Of a DNA stretch of 47,500 nt, positions 34,279 through 43,656 are shown in pieces. Under the pieces are notes generated by a model. The model did not search any database. It was not told where the DNA came from and worked only from the letters and a program-made list of their open reading frames with translations. The position numbers and the translations under genes were made by a program. The stretch comes from Bacteroidales bacterium (GTDB taxonomy: Bacteria > Bacteroidota > Bacteroidia > Bacteroidales > GWA2-32-17), in contig JABUFC010000009.1 of the NCBI GenBank assembly GCA_013314715.1, forward strand, positions 1 to 47,500. The letters run 5' to 3'. Every line of letters begins with the position of its first letter. Position 1 is the first letter of the stretch.

Positions 34279-35520
34279 TTAGAAATCGCGTTTAATATCT
34301 TTTTCATCAGGGACTTGATCATCAAAAACACGCGGCTTCTTGAGTAAATGTGTAGGCATAAAAAATTTATTGGCAATAAGTGTAGGAATAACGGCACTGG
34401 CAATAACAGTGCCTACAATTAACGAATATTGTTCCTGACTGATGATATTATGCGATAAGCCAAATAATGCTGATATGGTTCCAAAAGTTAAACCAGTTGA
34501 CATCAGCAGTGTATAATACCACCGTTCACGTGTAAACTTTTTGAAATTATAATTCCAGCGTTCTTTCTGATGATGCCTGAAAATACGAATTGTAGGATAT
34601 AAACCAAATATTTTTGAAGTTACTTTTGCAGCAAAGAGTAAAACAAATACAAAAGGAGCAGCAACAAGTGCAGGCAACGACATCAACGCACCGGCTCTTA
34701 AAAAGTATAATGGTGTTAAAAAACCTACCGTTAAAGTTCTAAGTCTTCGTACAAAATGCCCATCTTTTTCCATTGTTCTCGCAAGCACCATTCCAATGAT
34801 ATATACCGGTAATACTGGCTCGCTGTCAGACCATAAAGCAAGCACACTCATCGAAAGCAATACAAACAATATCCATTTGGCTCTTATCTCAGCCGTTTTA
34901 TAGGCAAAATGTTTTATCAAAAAATCGGTAAAAATAGGAAGTATAAAAATCAATAACACCGTAACTACCACAAAAACAAGCGTTCTGTATGTAAAAGGTG
35001 CGAAAATAATTCCCAATCCTATAACGGTACCCAAATCGTTTATGAAACAAGCACCTAAAATGCCTTTACCATATTCGGTTTTATTAAAACCATACTCCAG
35101 CATAACAGCATAAACTACTGCCATCGAAGTAGTTGATAAGGCTATACCTGTCAACAAACTAGCTCTTATATCCCAGCCTATTAAATAATAAGCGACTAAA
35201 AAACTACCCACAAAAGGCGCAAAAAATCCCACTAAGCCCACCACCGAAACTTCTTTAATTTTAGTTTTTATGGTATCGGGATCGAGTTCGGCTCCAGCTA
35301 AAAAAGTAAGCATCACGGCACCTAAACCTGTGCAAAACTTTAACCAATCGGCTTGTAATGAAAGATGATCGAAAAAGCCCAACTTATAAGCAAAAAAGCC
35401 TATTACCGAACCTACTAAAATCTCCATTAAAGCCATAGAGATTTTTAAGCGATTAGCCATAATGGTAGATAGCACCGCGGCTAAAAACCAAAAAGCAGCA
35501 ATTAAATAAATACTAATCAT
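34279..35520 (-). CDS. CPA2-type cation:proton antiporter
   Basis: A 413-residue membrane protein with about 12 hydrophobic segments of the Na_H_Exchanger (CPA) family. FLAGAELDPD near residue 75 and STTSMAVVYAVM near 130 are typical. The ion-binding helix reads CFINDLGTVIG: an Asn-Asp pair, in contrast to Asp-Asp of electrogenic NapA-type proteins, and usually linked to electroneutral exchange. There is no RCK or TrkA_C regulatory domain, and the basic C-terminal tail is short. A -7 box is at 35601-35608. Whether it carries Na+ or K+ cannot be told. Confidence 0.85.
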   Translation of the reverse strand: MISIYLIAAFWFLAAVLSTIMANRLKISMALMEILVGSVIGFFAYKLGFFDHLSLQADWLKFCTGLGAVMLTFLAGAELDPDTIKTKIKEVSVVGLVGFFAPFVGSFLVAYYLIGWDIRASLLTGIALSTTSMAVVYAVMLEYGFNKTEYGKGILGACFINDLGTVIGLGIIFAPFTYRTLVFVVVTVLLIFILPIFTDFLIKHFAYKTAEIRAKWILFVLLSMSVLALWSDSEPVLPVYIIGMVLARTMEKDGHFVRRLRTLTVGFLTPLYFLRAGALMSLPALVAAPFVFVLLFAAKVTSKIFGLYPTIRIFRHHQKERWNYNFKKFTRERWYYTLLMSTGLTFGTISALFGLSHNIISQEQYSLIVGTVIASAVIPTLIANKFFMPTHLLKKPRVFDDQVPDEKDIKRDF

Positions 35521-36015
35521 AAAAATGCTAATAAATATAAGAAGTAGGAGTTATCAGCACTATTGCAATTAAGGGCGAACTCCATCGCCAAAAGTGGGCA
35601 CAAAGGTATAAATTATTCTTCTAAATAATGATTACCGTTATAACCAATTTAATTTTAGAAAAACCTCAATTGAAACATATAGTATATTGGCTAAAGATAC
35701 ATTAACCTCTTGTCATTTCCTTTAGTTGCAACATCGGTCAAATTGCTCAACTATTCAAAAATTGTTAATCGATAAAAAAATAATAGTATCTTCTTTAATT
35801 GACGCATAGCTATAACAGAATGGATGAACGCTTATTCACAATAATGCACTTTTTACTTCATTACATAAAAAAAAACTAAACAAGCTTCTACTAACATATG
35901 TTAATTTTTCTTTAAAACATGGTTGGAAATTTGGTGGAAAAAATAATTTATAGTAATTTAGTACCGATTTAGATTGAATCAATTATTATGTTTAACTAAT
36001 TAAATATCAAATATT
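35521..36015. other. Intergenic region, antiporter / peroxiredoxin
   Basis: No gene is seen in these 495 bp. The left part holds the antiporter leader and a minus-strand -7 box (TACCTTTG, 35601-35608). The middle is AT-rich without clear structure. The right end holds the peroxiredoxin promoter. Confidence 0.55.
35930..35961 (+). promoter_or_regulatory. Promoter of the peroxiredoxin gene
   Basis: TTTG at 35930-35933, a 20-bp spacer and TAATTTAG at 35954-35961 (one mismatch to TAnnTTTG). This gives a leader of about 48 nt before the ATG. I see no obvious OxyR-like operator. Confidence 0.5.
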
Positions 36016-36651
36016 ATGTCAGTATTAGTAGGAAAAAAAGCTCCCAGTTTTAAAGCAAAAGCCGTAGTAAACGGTGGCGAAATTGTTAACGATTTTAGCT
36101 TAGACCAATTTTTAGGTAAAAAGTATGTTATTTTCTACTTTTATCCCGCCGATTTTACCTTTGTATGTCCAACCGAAATCATTGCTTTTCAGGACAAGCT
36201 AAAAGAATTCGAAAGCCGCAACGTAGCTGTTGTAGGTTGTTCAACCGATAGTGAATTTTCGCATTGGAAATGGCTCAATACCGAATTAAAAGACGGTGGT
36301 ATTAAGGGCGTAACTTATCCATTAGTAGCCGATTCGAGCAAAACCATTGCCGAAAACTATGGCATACTTGCAGGTGAATACGATTACGACGAAAACGGCA
36401 AAGCTATTTTCAATGGTGCACCAGTGGCCTATCGTGCCCTTTTCTTCATCGATAAAGAAGGTATTGTTCGCCATCAGGTAGTAAACGACCTTCCATTAGG
36501 ACGTAGTATCGAAGAAGCACTCCGCATTGTTGATGCTTGGCAATTCTTCGAAGAAAACGGCGAAGTATGCCCTGCCGATTGGCACAAAGGACAAAAAGCA
36601 TTAAAACCCACATTCGATGGCATTGCTAACTATTTAGCAGAACACAAGTAA
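36016..36651 (+). CDS. AhpC/Prx1-type 2-Cys peroxiredoxin
   Basis: A 211-residue cytoplasmic peroxiredoxin that reduces hydrogen and organic peroxides. The peroxidatic Cys lies in DFTFVCPTEI near residue 51, and the resolving Cys in NGEVCPADWHKG near 180, a typical 2-Cys pattern. The Arg of the active site is in YRALFFID. C-terminal residues after the resolving Cys run for about 30 more. It stands alone with its own promoter and terminator. The partner reductase (AhpF or thioredoxin) is not in the window. Confidence 0.93.
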   Translation: MSVLVGKKAPSFKAKAVVNGGEIVNDFSLDQFLGKKYVIFYFYPADFTFVCPTEIIAFQDKLKEFESRNVAVVGCSTDSEFSHWKWLNTELKDGGIKGVTYPLVADSSKTIAENYGILAGEYDYDENGKAIFNGAPVAYRALFFIDKEGIVRHQVVNDLPLGRSIEEALRIVDAWQFFEENGEVCPADWHKGQKALKPTFDGIANYLAEHK

Positions 36652-36672
36652 AAAACAAATTCATCACTTTTT

Positions 36673-36700
36673 AAGGTTGGCTTTTAAGTCAACCTTTTTT
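36673..36700 (+). terminator. Intrinsic terminator of the peroxiredoxin gene
   Basis: A 7-bp stem AAGGTTG (36673-36679) / CAACCTT (36690-36696) with a 10-nt loop, followed by TTTT, 22 bp after the stop codon. Confidence 0.8.
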
Positions 36701-36767
36701 ATTTCATTAAATTTTTATTCTAACTTTACATGCTTTTTTCCGTATAAAAAGCGTTTAATTGAAAAGC

Positions 36768-39215
36768 ATGAAAAAAGTTTACTTTACTGTATTGTGTTTA
36801 GTCTTCGTAGCTTTCAAAGCATATTCATTTCAAGATAATAAAAAAATTGATTCTTTATTTAATAAAATAAAAAGCCATAAAATTGACACCAATACAGTCA
36901 AAAACTTAATTCAAATAGCCGATGAATACGAAAATGTATCATACGATAGTGCTACCAAATACAATTTATTAGCTATTCGTTACGCCGATGTTATATATTA
37001 CAGTTCTCATCAATTCGATGCCCAAAAAAGAGCCTTTCAACTTAAGGCAATAGCACTCAAAAATATTGGCATCATTAATACCATTCATTCAGAACTCGAT
37101 AAGGCTTTAGAATATTATTTTCATTCCTTGCGAACCTATTCTCTTATTGACGACAAAAAAGGCATGGCTGCCATGTTTCGTTATATTGGCATAGCCTACT
37201 ACTACCAAGGCAATTACGATCTTGCTATCAAATATTACAAGTATTCGATGAATTTTGCCATCGCCACTCGCGATTCAGTCCAACTTTCAAACGTTTACTC
37301 CAATATAGGCATCATATACCATCGTCAAGGTGAATATGAAAAAGCCATGGAGTTTTATATCAAACAAATGAAATTGCTCGAAAGTACAAATGACCCCAAA
37401 GGATTATCGGCTTGCTATATAAATTTAGGTAACCTCTATAAAGACCAAAAAAATTACAACGAGGCACTTCGTTATTACCATTTAGCACTTCCTATTAAAG
37501 AAAAATTAGACGACCAACAAGGAATTGCCAATGTTATAGCAAACATAGGTAGCGTTTATTACAAAAAAAACGATTTAGTTAAAGCCATCACATATTTTTT
37601 TAAGGCATTGAGCATTTACGAAACATTAAACGACAAACAAGGTCAATCTACCTGCTATTCCAATTTAGGAGCCATATATTCACAATTGAAAAATTATGAA
37701 AGAGCACTTGAATATTATCTAAAATCAGATAAAATTGACCATGAAATAGGCGATAAAATTGGTAATTTATATAACCTTGGAGGTATTGCAAATGCTTATC
37801 TTATATTAGCTGATTCTATTAAAAACGATGCTCAAAAAAAATTATATTCACAAAAAGCACTGGAATATGCTAAAAAACTCGAAAAACTCTCAATACTATC
37901 TAAGGTAAATGCAGAACGTTTAGAAGCATATATTTATATTTATAGAGCTAACAAATGTTTAAACAATTACAAAATGGCCATCGATTATGCTGATAAAGTA
38001 ATGAAGCTTGGCGATAGCTTAGTCTCCGAGCACAGTACTCAAGTACTCGCCGAAATGCAAACTAAATACGAAACAGAAAAAAAACAATTACAGATAGAAA
38101 AATTAAATAAAGAAAATGAATTAAAACAAATTAAGCTCGAAAAAAGCGAACTACAACAAAAACGACAAAAAATCATCATCTATTTTATTTTAGCCATTTT
38201 TTTCACGGTTGTGGTATTTTCATTTTTCCTATCGAAACTATATCTGCAACTCAAAAAATCGCATGCTTTATTAAATCAACAGAAAAAGGAAATTGAACTC
38301 AAGAACGAAGAACTGCAAACTGCCAACGAAGAAATTCGCAAGCAAAAAGAAGAAATTGAAACCCAACGCGATATTGTAACAGCTCAAAAAGAAGAAATTG
38401 AAATCATTAACAAAAAGTTAACCGACAGCATCGAATATGCCTCGAATATTCAGCAGGCCGTTTTGCCCGAACCATCGTATGCTCTTGAACGTTTGCACGA
38501 ACTATTTGACTTGTTTATATTCTTCAAACCCAAAGATATTGTTTCAGGCGACTTCTACTGGTTTACCAATATCGATAATATTTATGTTTTTGCTGTTGCC
38601 GATTGTACCGGGCACGGAGTTCCCGGCGCTTTTATGAGTATGTTAGGCATTAGTCTTTTAAACGAAATTGTTCGAAAAAGAGAAGTAACTACCGCCTCAC
38701 AAGTCCTCGAAGAATTACGAAAAGGCATTATTCATGCACTGCATCAAAAGGGCAAACAAGGTGAACAAAAAGACGGCATGGACATCTCATTTATTGCAAT
38801 AGACAAAGACAAACACGAAATGCAATTTGCCGGAGCTAATAATACTATTTACTTAGTTAGAACGTGTGAAAACGAACAACCAACAACCCATCAACTTATC
38901 AAATATTGTGGCGACAAAATGCCAGTTGCTATATACGAGCGAATGCAATCATTTACCAACCATGTCATCGAAATCAAACAAGGCGATATTATTTACCTTA
39001 ACTCCGACGGTATTAAAGACCAATTTGGCGGACTTCATGGCAAAAAGTTCTTAGCAAAACAATACGAAAACGTTTTACTTGCCCATGCTCACCAAAGCAT
39101 GAATGAACAGAAAAAATCATTAGAACAAGCTGTTTATCAATGGCAACATTGCGAGTCGAATTGCTACGAACAAACAGACGATATTACAGTAATAGGCATT
39201 AAAATTCTATTTTAA
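36768..39215 (+). CDS. TPR sensor protein with PP2C/SpoIIE-type phosphatase domain
   Basis: An 815-residue signalling protein. A signal peptide covers residues 1-21. Residues 30-400 hold about eight TPR units (YYQGNYDLAIKYYKYS, YYKKNDLVKAITYFFKA). A coiled coil precedes one transmembrane helix near 467-492, and a second coiled coil follows. The C-terminal PP2C/SpoIIE domain (about 570-812) has FKPKDIVSGDF, DCTGHGVPGAFMS with metal-binding Asp, and QTDDITVIGIK. So the TPR part is periplasmic and the serine phosphatase cytoplasmic. A TTG 9 bp upstream is an alternative start; ATG 36768 is preferred. Family members oppose kinases of anti-sigma systems. Its partner is unknown. It ends 2 bp before asnB. 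Confidence 0.85.
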   Translation: MKKVYFTVLCLVFVAFKAYSFQDNKKIDSLFNKIKSHKIDTNTVKNLIQIADEYENVSYDSATKYNLLAIRYADVIYYSSHQFDAQKRAFQLKAIALKNIGIINTIHSELDKALEYYFHSLRTYSLIDDKKGMAAMFRYIGIAYYYQGNYDLAIKYYKYSMNFAIATRDSVQLSNVYSNIGIIYHRQGEYEKAMEFYIKQMKLLESTNDPKGLSACYINLGNLYKDQKNYNEALRYYHLALPIKEKLDDQQGIANVIANIGSVYYKKNDLVKAITYFFKALSIYETLNDKQGQSTCYSNLGAIYSQLKNYERALEYYLKSDKIDHEIGDKIGNLYNLGGIANAYLILADSIKNDAQKKLYSQKALEYAKKLEKLSILSKVNAERLEAYIYIYRANKCLNNYKMAIDYADKVMKLGDSLVSEHSTQVLAEMQTKYETEKKQLQIEKLNKENELKQIKLEKSELQQKRQKIIIYFILAIFFTVVVFSFFLSKLYLQLKKSHALLNQQKKEIELKNEELQTANEEIRKQKEEIETQRDIVTAQKEEIEIINKKLTDSIEYASNIQQAVLPEPSYALERLHELFDLFIFFKPKDIVSGDFYWFTNIDNIYVFAVADCTGHGVPGAFMSMLGISLLNEIVRKREVTTASQVLEELRKGIIHALHQKGKQGEQKDGMDISFIAIDKDKHEMQFAGANNTIYLVRTCENEQPTTHQLIKYCGDKMPVAIYERMQSFTNHVIEIKQGDIIYLNSDGIKDQFGGLHGKKFLAKQYENVLLAHAHQSMNEQKKSLEQAVYQWQHCESNCYEQTDDITVIGIKILF

Positions 39216-39217
39216 AC

Positions 39218-41071
39218 ATGTGCGGTATTTGTGGGTATTTTTCTTTCAATCAGCCCTTAGCGATTGATTCCCTAAAAAAAATGACCGATGCACTAAAACA
39301 TCGTGGACCCGATGCCACAGGGCATTTTTCTGAAAATACCGTAGCACTTGGACATACCCGCCTTAGCATCATCGACCTTTCAGAAAATGCCAATCAACCT
39401 ATGCTTTCGCACAACCAACGATATGTTATTGCATTTAACGGAGAAGTTTACAACTACAACGAAATAGCACAACAGTTTGGTATTGAACAACACACACATT
39501 CCGACACCGAGGTTGTTTTAGAGACCCTTGCTAACCAAGGAATAGAAGCCATTCATAGTTTCAATGGAATGTTTGCCATTGCCCTATACGATAGGCACGA
39601 ACAAACGCTTACCCTTATCAGAGACAGGATTGGAATAAAACCCTTGTTTTATTTTTGGGATGGGAACCATTTTGCTTTTGCTTCGGAATTGAAGGCATTG
39701 CTCACCCTCGATTTTATTAAAAGCAAATTAACGATAAACAAAATAGCACTTACCGACTATTTACATGTTGGTTTTATCCCCGAACCTCATACCATTTATA
39801 AAAATATTTATAAATTTCCGGCAGGCTACTTTGGTATTTTAAAAAAAGGAAATTTTACCATTCAAAAATATTGGAATATCAGTGAACAAATAAAAAAACA
39901 AAGCATTCAAAATGTAGAGCAAGCAAAAAGCGAACTAAAGGAATTGCTCATTAGTTCTGTACAACAAAGGCTCATTAGCGATGTTCCCTATGGTATATTT
40001 TTAAGTGGAGGTATCGATTCGTCGGTAGTGGCAGCCATCGCTCAACAATTAACCGGCAATATCAAAACCTTCTCCATAGGATTTAAAGAAGCAAAATACA
40101 ATGAAGCTCCCTATGCTAAAGCAGTTGCTGATTATTTACACACTCAGCATACCGAATTTACTGTTACGCACAACGATGCGATTTTGCTGATTCATGATAT
40201 TATTACCCAATACGATGAACCTTTTGCCGATGCATCGGCCATACCAACCATGCTTGTATCAAAACTTGCTAAAAACGAAGTTTCGATGGTATTGAGCGGC
40301 GATGGTGGCGACGAACTCTTTTGGGGCTACGGTGCTTATCACTGGGCAAAAAGGCTCTCCAATCCCATGATTAAAAGCCTACGTTATCCATTAGCAGCTT
40401 GCTTAGCATTAGGAAAGAGCCGACAAAAAAGAATCGCAGAAATGCTCCGCTACTCAAACAACGATTTTTTACCAGCACATATTTTATCACAAGAACAATA
40501 TTTTTTTAGAACACAAGAAATAAGTTCCTTGCTTCGCCTCGATTATCATTCGTCAGCATCGTTTCGCAAGCCTAACATTACCCATCGAGCCTTAAATATT
40601 GTTGAACAACAAGCTATGTTTGATTTTTGTTATTACCTTAAAGACGATTTATTGGTAAAAGTTGACAGAGCCTCGATGAAATATGCCTTAGAAGTTCGCG
40701 TACCACTGCTTGACTACCGAATAGCCGAATTCGCTTTCAATCTTTCACCGGAACTTAAACACAAAAAGGGTTGCGATAAATATCTGCTCAAACAAGTATT
40801 ATTCGATTATATTCCCCCTTCCTACTTTGACCGACCCAAATGGGGATTTGCCCTTCCGCTCAATCATTGGCTCAAAAAAGAGCTTAAACCTCTAATAAAC
40901 GATTACTTGAATCTTGAAAAAATTGAACAACAAGGCATATTAAATCCTCATATTGTAAAACAATTATTAAACAACTATGCTTCGGGGAACGATTATCTTT
41001 ATGGAAGAGTTTGGAATTTGCTGATACTTCAAATGTGGTTGGAGAAAAACACTAACTTAACCTTGCTCTAA
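39218..41071 (+). CDS. asnB: Asparagine synthase (glutamine-hydrolysing)
   Basis: A 617-residue two-domain enzyme. MCGICGYFS gives the N-terminal Cys nucleophile of the Ntn glutaminase after Met removal. FNGEVYNYNE and SDTEVVLE are glutamine-binding parts. The C-terminal synthetase domain has the PP-loop SGGIDSSVVAAIA near residue 263 and LSGDGGDELFWGY. Length fits the 600-residue class, which includes enzymes that amidate polysaccharide sugars as well as true asparagine synthases; the context does not decide. It starts 2 bp after the phosphatase gene, so both may be co-transcribed. Confidence 0.88.
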   Translation: MCGICGYFSFNQPLAIDSLKKMTDALKHRGPDATGHFSENTVALGHTRLSIIDLSENANQPMLSHNQRYVIAFNGEVYNYNEIAQQFGIEQHTHSDTEVVLETLANQGIEAIHSFNGMFAIALYDRHEQTLTLIRDRIGIKPLFYFWDGNHFAFASELKALLTLDFIKSKLTINKIALTDYLHVGFIPEPHTIYKNIYKFPAGYFGILKKGNFTIQKYWNISEQIKKQSIQNVEQAKSELKELLISSVQQRLISDVPYGIFLSGGIDSSVVAAIAQQLTGNIKTFSIGFKEAKYNEAPYAKAVADYLHTQHTEFTVTHNDAILLIHDIITQYDEPFADASAIPTMLVSKLAKNEVSMVLSGDGGDELFWGYGAYHWAKRLSNPMIKSLRYPLAACLALGKSRQKRIAEMLRYSNNDFLPAHILSQEQYFFRTQEISSLLRLDYHSSASFRKPNITHRALNIVEQQAMFDFCYYLKDDLLVKVDRASMKYALEVRVPLLDYRIAEFAFNLSPELKHKKGCDKYLLKQVLFDYIPPSYFDRPKWGFALPLNHWLKKELKPLINDYLNLEKIEQQGILNPHIVKQLLNNYASGNDYLYGRVWNLLILQMWLEKNTNLTLL

Positions 41072-41101
41072 AAGATTTATACCCATCTTGACTAACTGAT
41101 A

Positions 41102-41803
41102 TTACTTAACCGAAAGAACCTTGAACTCAATTCTACGGTTCATCGCTCTTCCGTCCTCGTCACCATTAAAAGCAATGGGTTGGGTTTCGCCATACCCTTT
41201 GGCTACCAATCGCTCTTTCTTAATGCCCTTGCTTATGCAATAATCGACTACTTTTTGGGCTCTACGTTGCGACAATTCCATATTTTTATTATCGTCGCCA
41301 ACATTATCGGTATGTGCAGCTATTTCAACTGTAACTTTTTTATTTACCTTTAAAAACGATACAAACCTATCCAATTCGCAAATAGATTCAGGCAAAAATT
41401 CATCGCTACCATCTTTAAAAAAAACATTATTTAAGCGTGCAACCTGCGATTCCATTACCGGAGCTAAAAACAAATTTTGTTCGTCAATTTCGGTATATTG
41501 TTCTAAGTTAGTTAAATCGAGGAATTTTGTAACCGAATAATATCCTTCGGCAAGCGCCATGTAACCATACTTTTTACCGTGTGGGAGTATAATTTTATAA
41601 TTTCCATTGCTGGGGTCTGAACGAGCAATGCCAACTTCTTTGCCTTCGGGTAACAACTCCCAAACAATTCGAGCTTCGACCGGTTGCATATTTCGCTCGT
41701 TGACTACCTTACCCGAAATTAAAACAACCGCTTGACTCCCTTGTGAAAAAATATTTGTAGTGAATAATAAACCAATAAGTACTAATAAACTGCGTTTCAT
41801 CAT
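41102..41803 (-). CDS. OmpA-family protein with regulatory-like beta domain
   Basis: A 233-residue envelope protein. A signal peptide covers the first 20 residues (cleavage near FSQG). Residues about 25-115 form a carboxypeptidase-regulatory-like beta sandwich (SGKVVNERNMQPVEARI). The C-terminal OmpA domain (about 130-233) binds peptidoglycan: VEIAAHTDNVGDDNKN, LSQRRAQKVVDYC, VAKGYGETQP and MNRRIEFK. Start is ATG 41803 or the next codon; the longer frame begins with a TTG. There is no N-terminal barrel. A role linking envelope to peptidoglycan is inferred. Confidence 0.85.
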   Translation of the reverse strand: MMKRSLLVLIGLLFTTNIFSQGSQAVVLISGKVVNERNMQPVEARIVWELLPEGKEVGIARSDPSNGNYKIILPHGKKYGYMALAEGYYSVTKFLDLTNLEQYTEIDEQNLFLAPVMESQVARLNNVFFKDGSDEFLPESICELDRFVSFLKVNKKVTVEIAAHTDNVGDDNKNMELSQRRAQKVVDYCISKGIKKERLVAKGYGETQPIAFNGDEDGRAMNRRIEFKVLSVK

Positions 41804-41927
41804 AAATTTTAAAAAATAAAATTCTTTCAAAAATAATCAAATTATCAACATCTAATTATTTAGAAAAAATTTTAATAAAGAACACATATCATGATTTCTA
41901 ATTCATCAAACTTAACCAAATCAATTC

Positions 41928-41956
41928 ATCATCACATCAACTAATCATCACATCAA
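41928..41956 (+). repeat. Two 13-bp direct repeats
   Basis: ATCATCACATCAA occurs exactly at 41928-41940 and 41944-41956, 16 bp apart, in the AT-rich gap between ompA and yifB-like genes. Probably slippage. Confidence 0.55.
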
Positions 41957-41965
41957 TAAAACAAC

Positions 41966-43507
41966 CTATCCAGCCCATCCTTCTCTATCGAGACTTCTAT
42001 ATTGAATAGCTTCTGCTACATGTTCGGGCATAATATTTTCTGCTCCTTCTAAATCGGCTATCGTTCGCGACACTTTCAAAATTCTATCGTATGCACGCGC
42101 AGAAAGTCCTAAACGATTCATTGCATTTTTCAATAAGGTATTACTTACATCGTTAAGTACACAATACTTTTGTATTTGCTTACTATTTATTTGTGCATTG
42201 CAATGAACACCGGTTATTTCTTTATAGCGTTCTTCCTGAATTTTCCGAGCCCTTATCACGCGTTCACGAATTTGCTCGCTTGTTTCGTTTTTCTGCTTGT
42301 ACCCTGCTAATTTATCAAAAGGAACCGGCACCACTTCTAAATGAATATCAATACGGTCGAGCAAAGGTCCTGAAATACGGCTTAAATATTTTTGACGCAC
42401 ACCCGGCGAACAAACGCACTCTTTTTCGGGATGATTGTAATATCCACAAGGACAAGGATTCATCGAAGCCACTAACATAAAACTTGCCGGATATTCAATA
42501 CTAAATTTGGCTCGGCTAATCGTTACCAAACGATCTTCGAGTGGCTGACGCATTACTTCAAGCACAGTACGCTTAAACTCCGGCAATTCGTCGAGAAAAA
42601 GCACTCCGTTGTGAGCGAGTGAAATTTCACCCGGTTGCGGAAAAGTACCACCACCCACTAACGCAACATCGCTAATCGTATGATGAGGTGAACGAAAGGG
42701 GCGTACCGTCATCAGCGATGAATTTTTATCGAGCAAACCAGCAACCGAATGAATCTTTGTTGTTTCTAAAGCTTCGTCTAAAGTAAGTGGTGGTAATATG
42801 GTAGGAATTCGTTTAGCCAACATTGTTTTTCCTGCACCCGGTGGACCTATTAAAATAATATTATGCCCACCTGCAGCAGCGATTTCTAATGCCCGTTTTA
42901 CATTCTCTTGCCCTTTTACATCGGCAAAATCGATTTGATAATTATTGTAATTAGCATAAAACTCCTGCTCTAAATCGACCGATATTTTCTCGAGTGGATT
43001 TCGTTGCTCAATAAAATCGATAACATCTGAAAGCGTTTCGGCACCATATACATCGATATCATTCACCACAGCTGCTTCACGAGCATTTTGCTTAGGCAAG
43101 ATTAAAGCCTTAAAGCCTTCGTTACGCGATTGAATGGCAATGGGCAAAGCTCCTTTTATGGGCTGTATTTTGCCATCGAGCGAAAGTTCCCCCATAATCA
43201 CATATTCATCTAATTTAGGTGCATGAATTTGTCCACTTGCAGCCAAAATGCCTAAGGCAATGGGCAAATCGTACGATGATCCTTCTTTTTTAATATCGGC
43301 AGGAGCTAAATTGATAATAACCTTTTGACCTGGCATACGGTAATTATTTACCTTCAACGCCGATTCTATACGTTGTAAACTTTCTTTTACAGCATTATCG
43401 GGCAAACCAACAAGATAATATTTTATACCTTGAATAGCATTTACCTCAATCGTTATTGTAGTTGCATTTATTCCATAAACAGCACTTGCATAAACTTTTA
43501 CCAGCAT
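41966..43507 (-). CDS. YifB/ComM-family Mg-chelatase-like AAA ATPase
   Basis: A 513-residue protein: an N-terminal Lon-like S5 fold (residues 1-170), an AAA+ ATPase with Walker A IGPPGAGKT near residue 217 and Walker B LFLDELPEF, and a C-terminal Mg-chelatase domain. CPCGYYNHPEKECVC is a zinc-binding Cys cluster typical of the family. The homologue ComM is a helicase that promotes branch migration during natural transformation; the role of YifB in Bacteroidota is not known. It stands alone with a minus-strand -7 box at 43556-43563 (TATTTTTG). Confidence 0.9.
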   Translation of the reverse strand: MLVKVYASAVYGINATTITIEVNAIQGIKYYLVGLPDNAVKESLQRIESALKVNNYRMPGQKVIINLAPADIKKEGSSYDLPIALGILAASGQIHAPKLDEYVIMGELSLDGKIQPIKGALPIAIQSRNEGFKALILPKQNAREAAVVNDIDVYGAETLSDVIDFIEQRNPLEKISVDLEQEFYANYNNYQIDFADVKGQENVKRALEIAAAGGHNIILIGPPGAGKTMLAKRIPTILPPLTLDEALETTKIHSVAGLLDKNSSLMTVRPFRSPHHTISDVALVGGGTFPQPGEISLAHNGVLFLDELPEFKRTVLEVMRQPLEDRLVTISRAKFSIEYPASFMLVASMNPCPCGYYNHPEKECVCSPGVRQKYLSRISGPLLDRIDIHLEVVPVPFDKLAGYKQKNETSEQIRERVIRARKIQEERYKEITGVHCNAQINSKQIQKYCVLNDVSNTLLKNAMNRLGLSARAYDRILKVSRTIADLEGAENIMPEHVAEAIQYRSLDREGWAG

Positions 43508-43555
43508 AACATATTTCTTATTTCATTAAAAAAGTTATTAACAAATAGTTTTTAA

Positions 43556-43563
43556 CAAAAATA
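43556..43563 (-). promoter_or_regulatory. -7 element for the YifB-like gene
   Basis: Reads TATTTTTG on the minus strand, exact, 48 bp upstream of ATG 43507. The -33 position overlaps the plus-strand promoter. Confidence 0.4.
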
Positions 43564-43585
43564 ATCTAAATATTTGAATAAGCTA

Positions 43586-43615
43586 TTGAATTTTTATAAA
43601 ATATAGCTACATTTG
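43586..43615 (+). promoter_or_regulatory. Promoter of the M23/LysM peptidase
   Basis: TTG at 43586-43588, a 19-bp spacer and a perfect TACATTTG at 43608-43615. It argues against the GTG at 43615 as a start codon, since transcription would begin downstream of it. Confidence 0.6.
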
Positions 43616-43656
43616 TGAACATAGATTTTACGTTATCACCTTATAATTTTATTATT

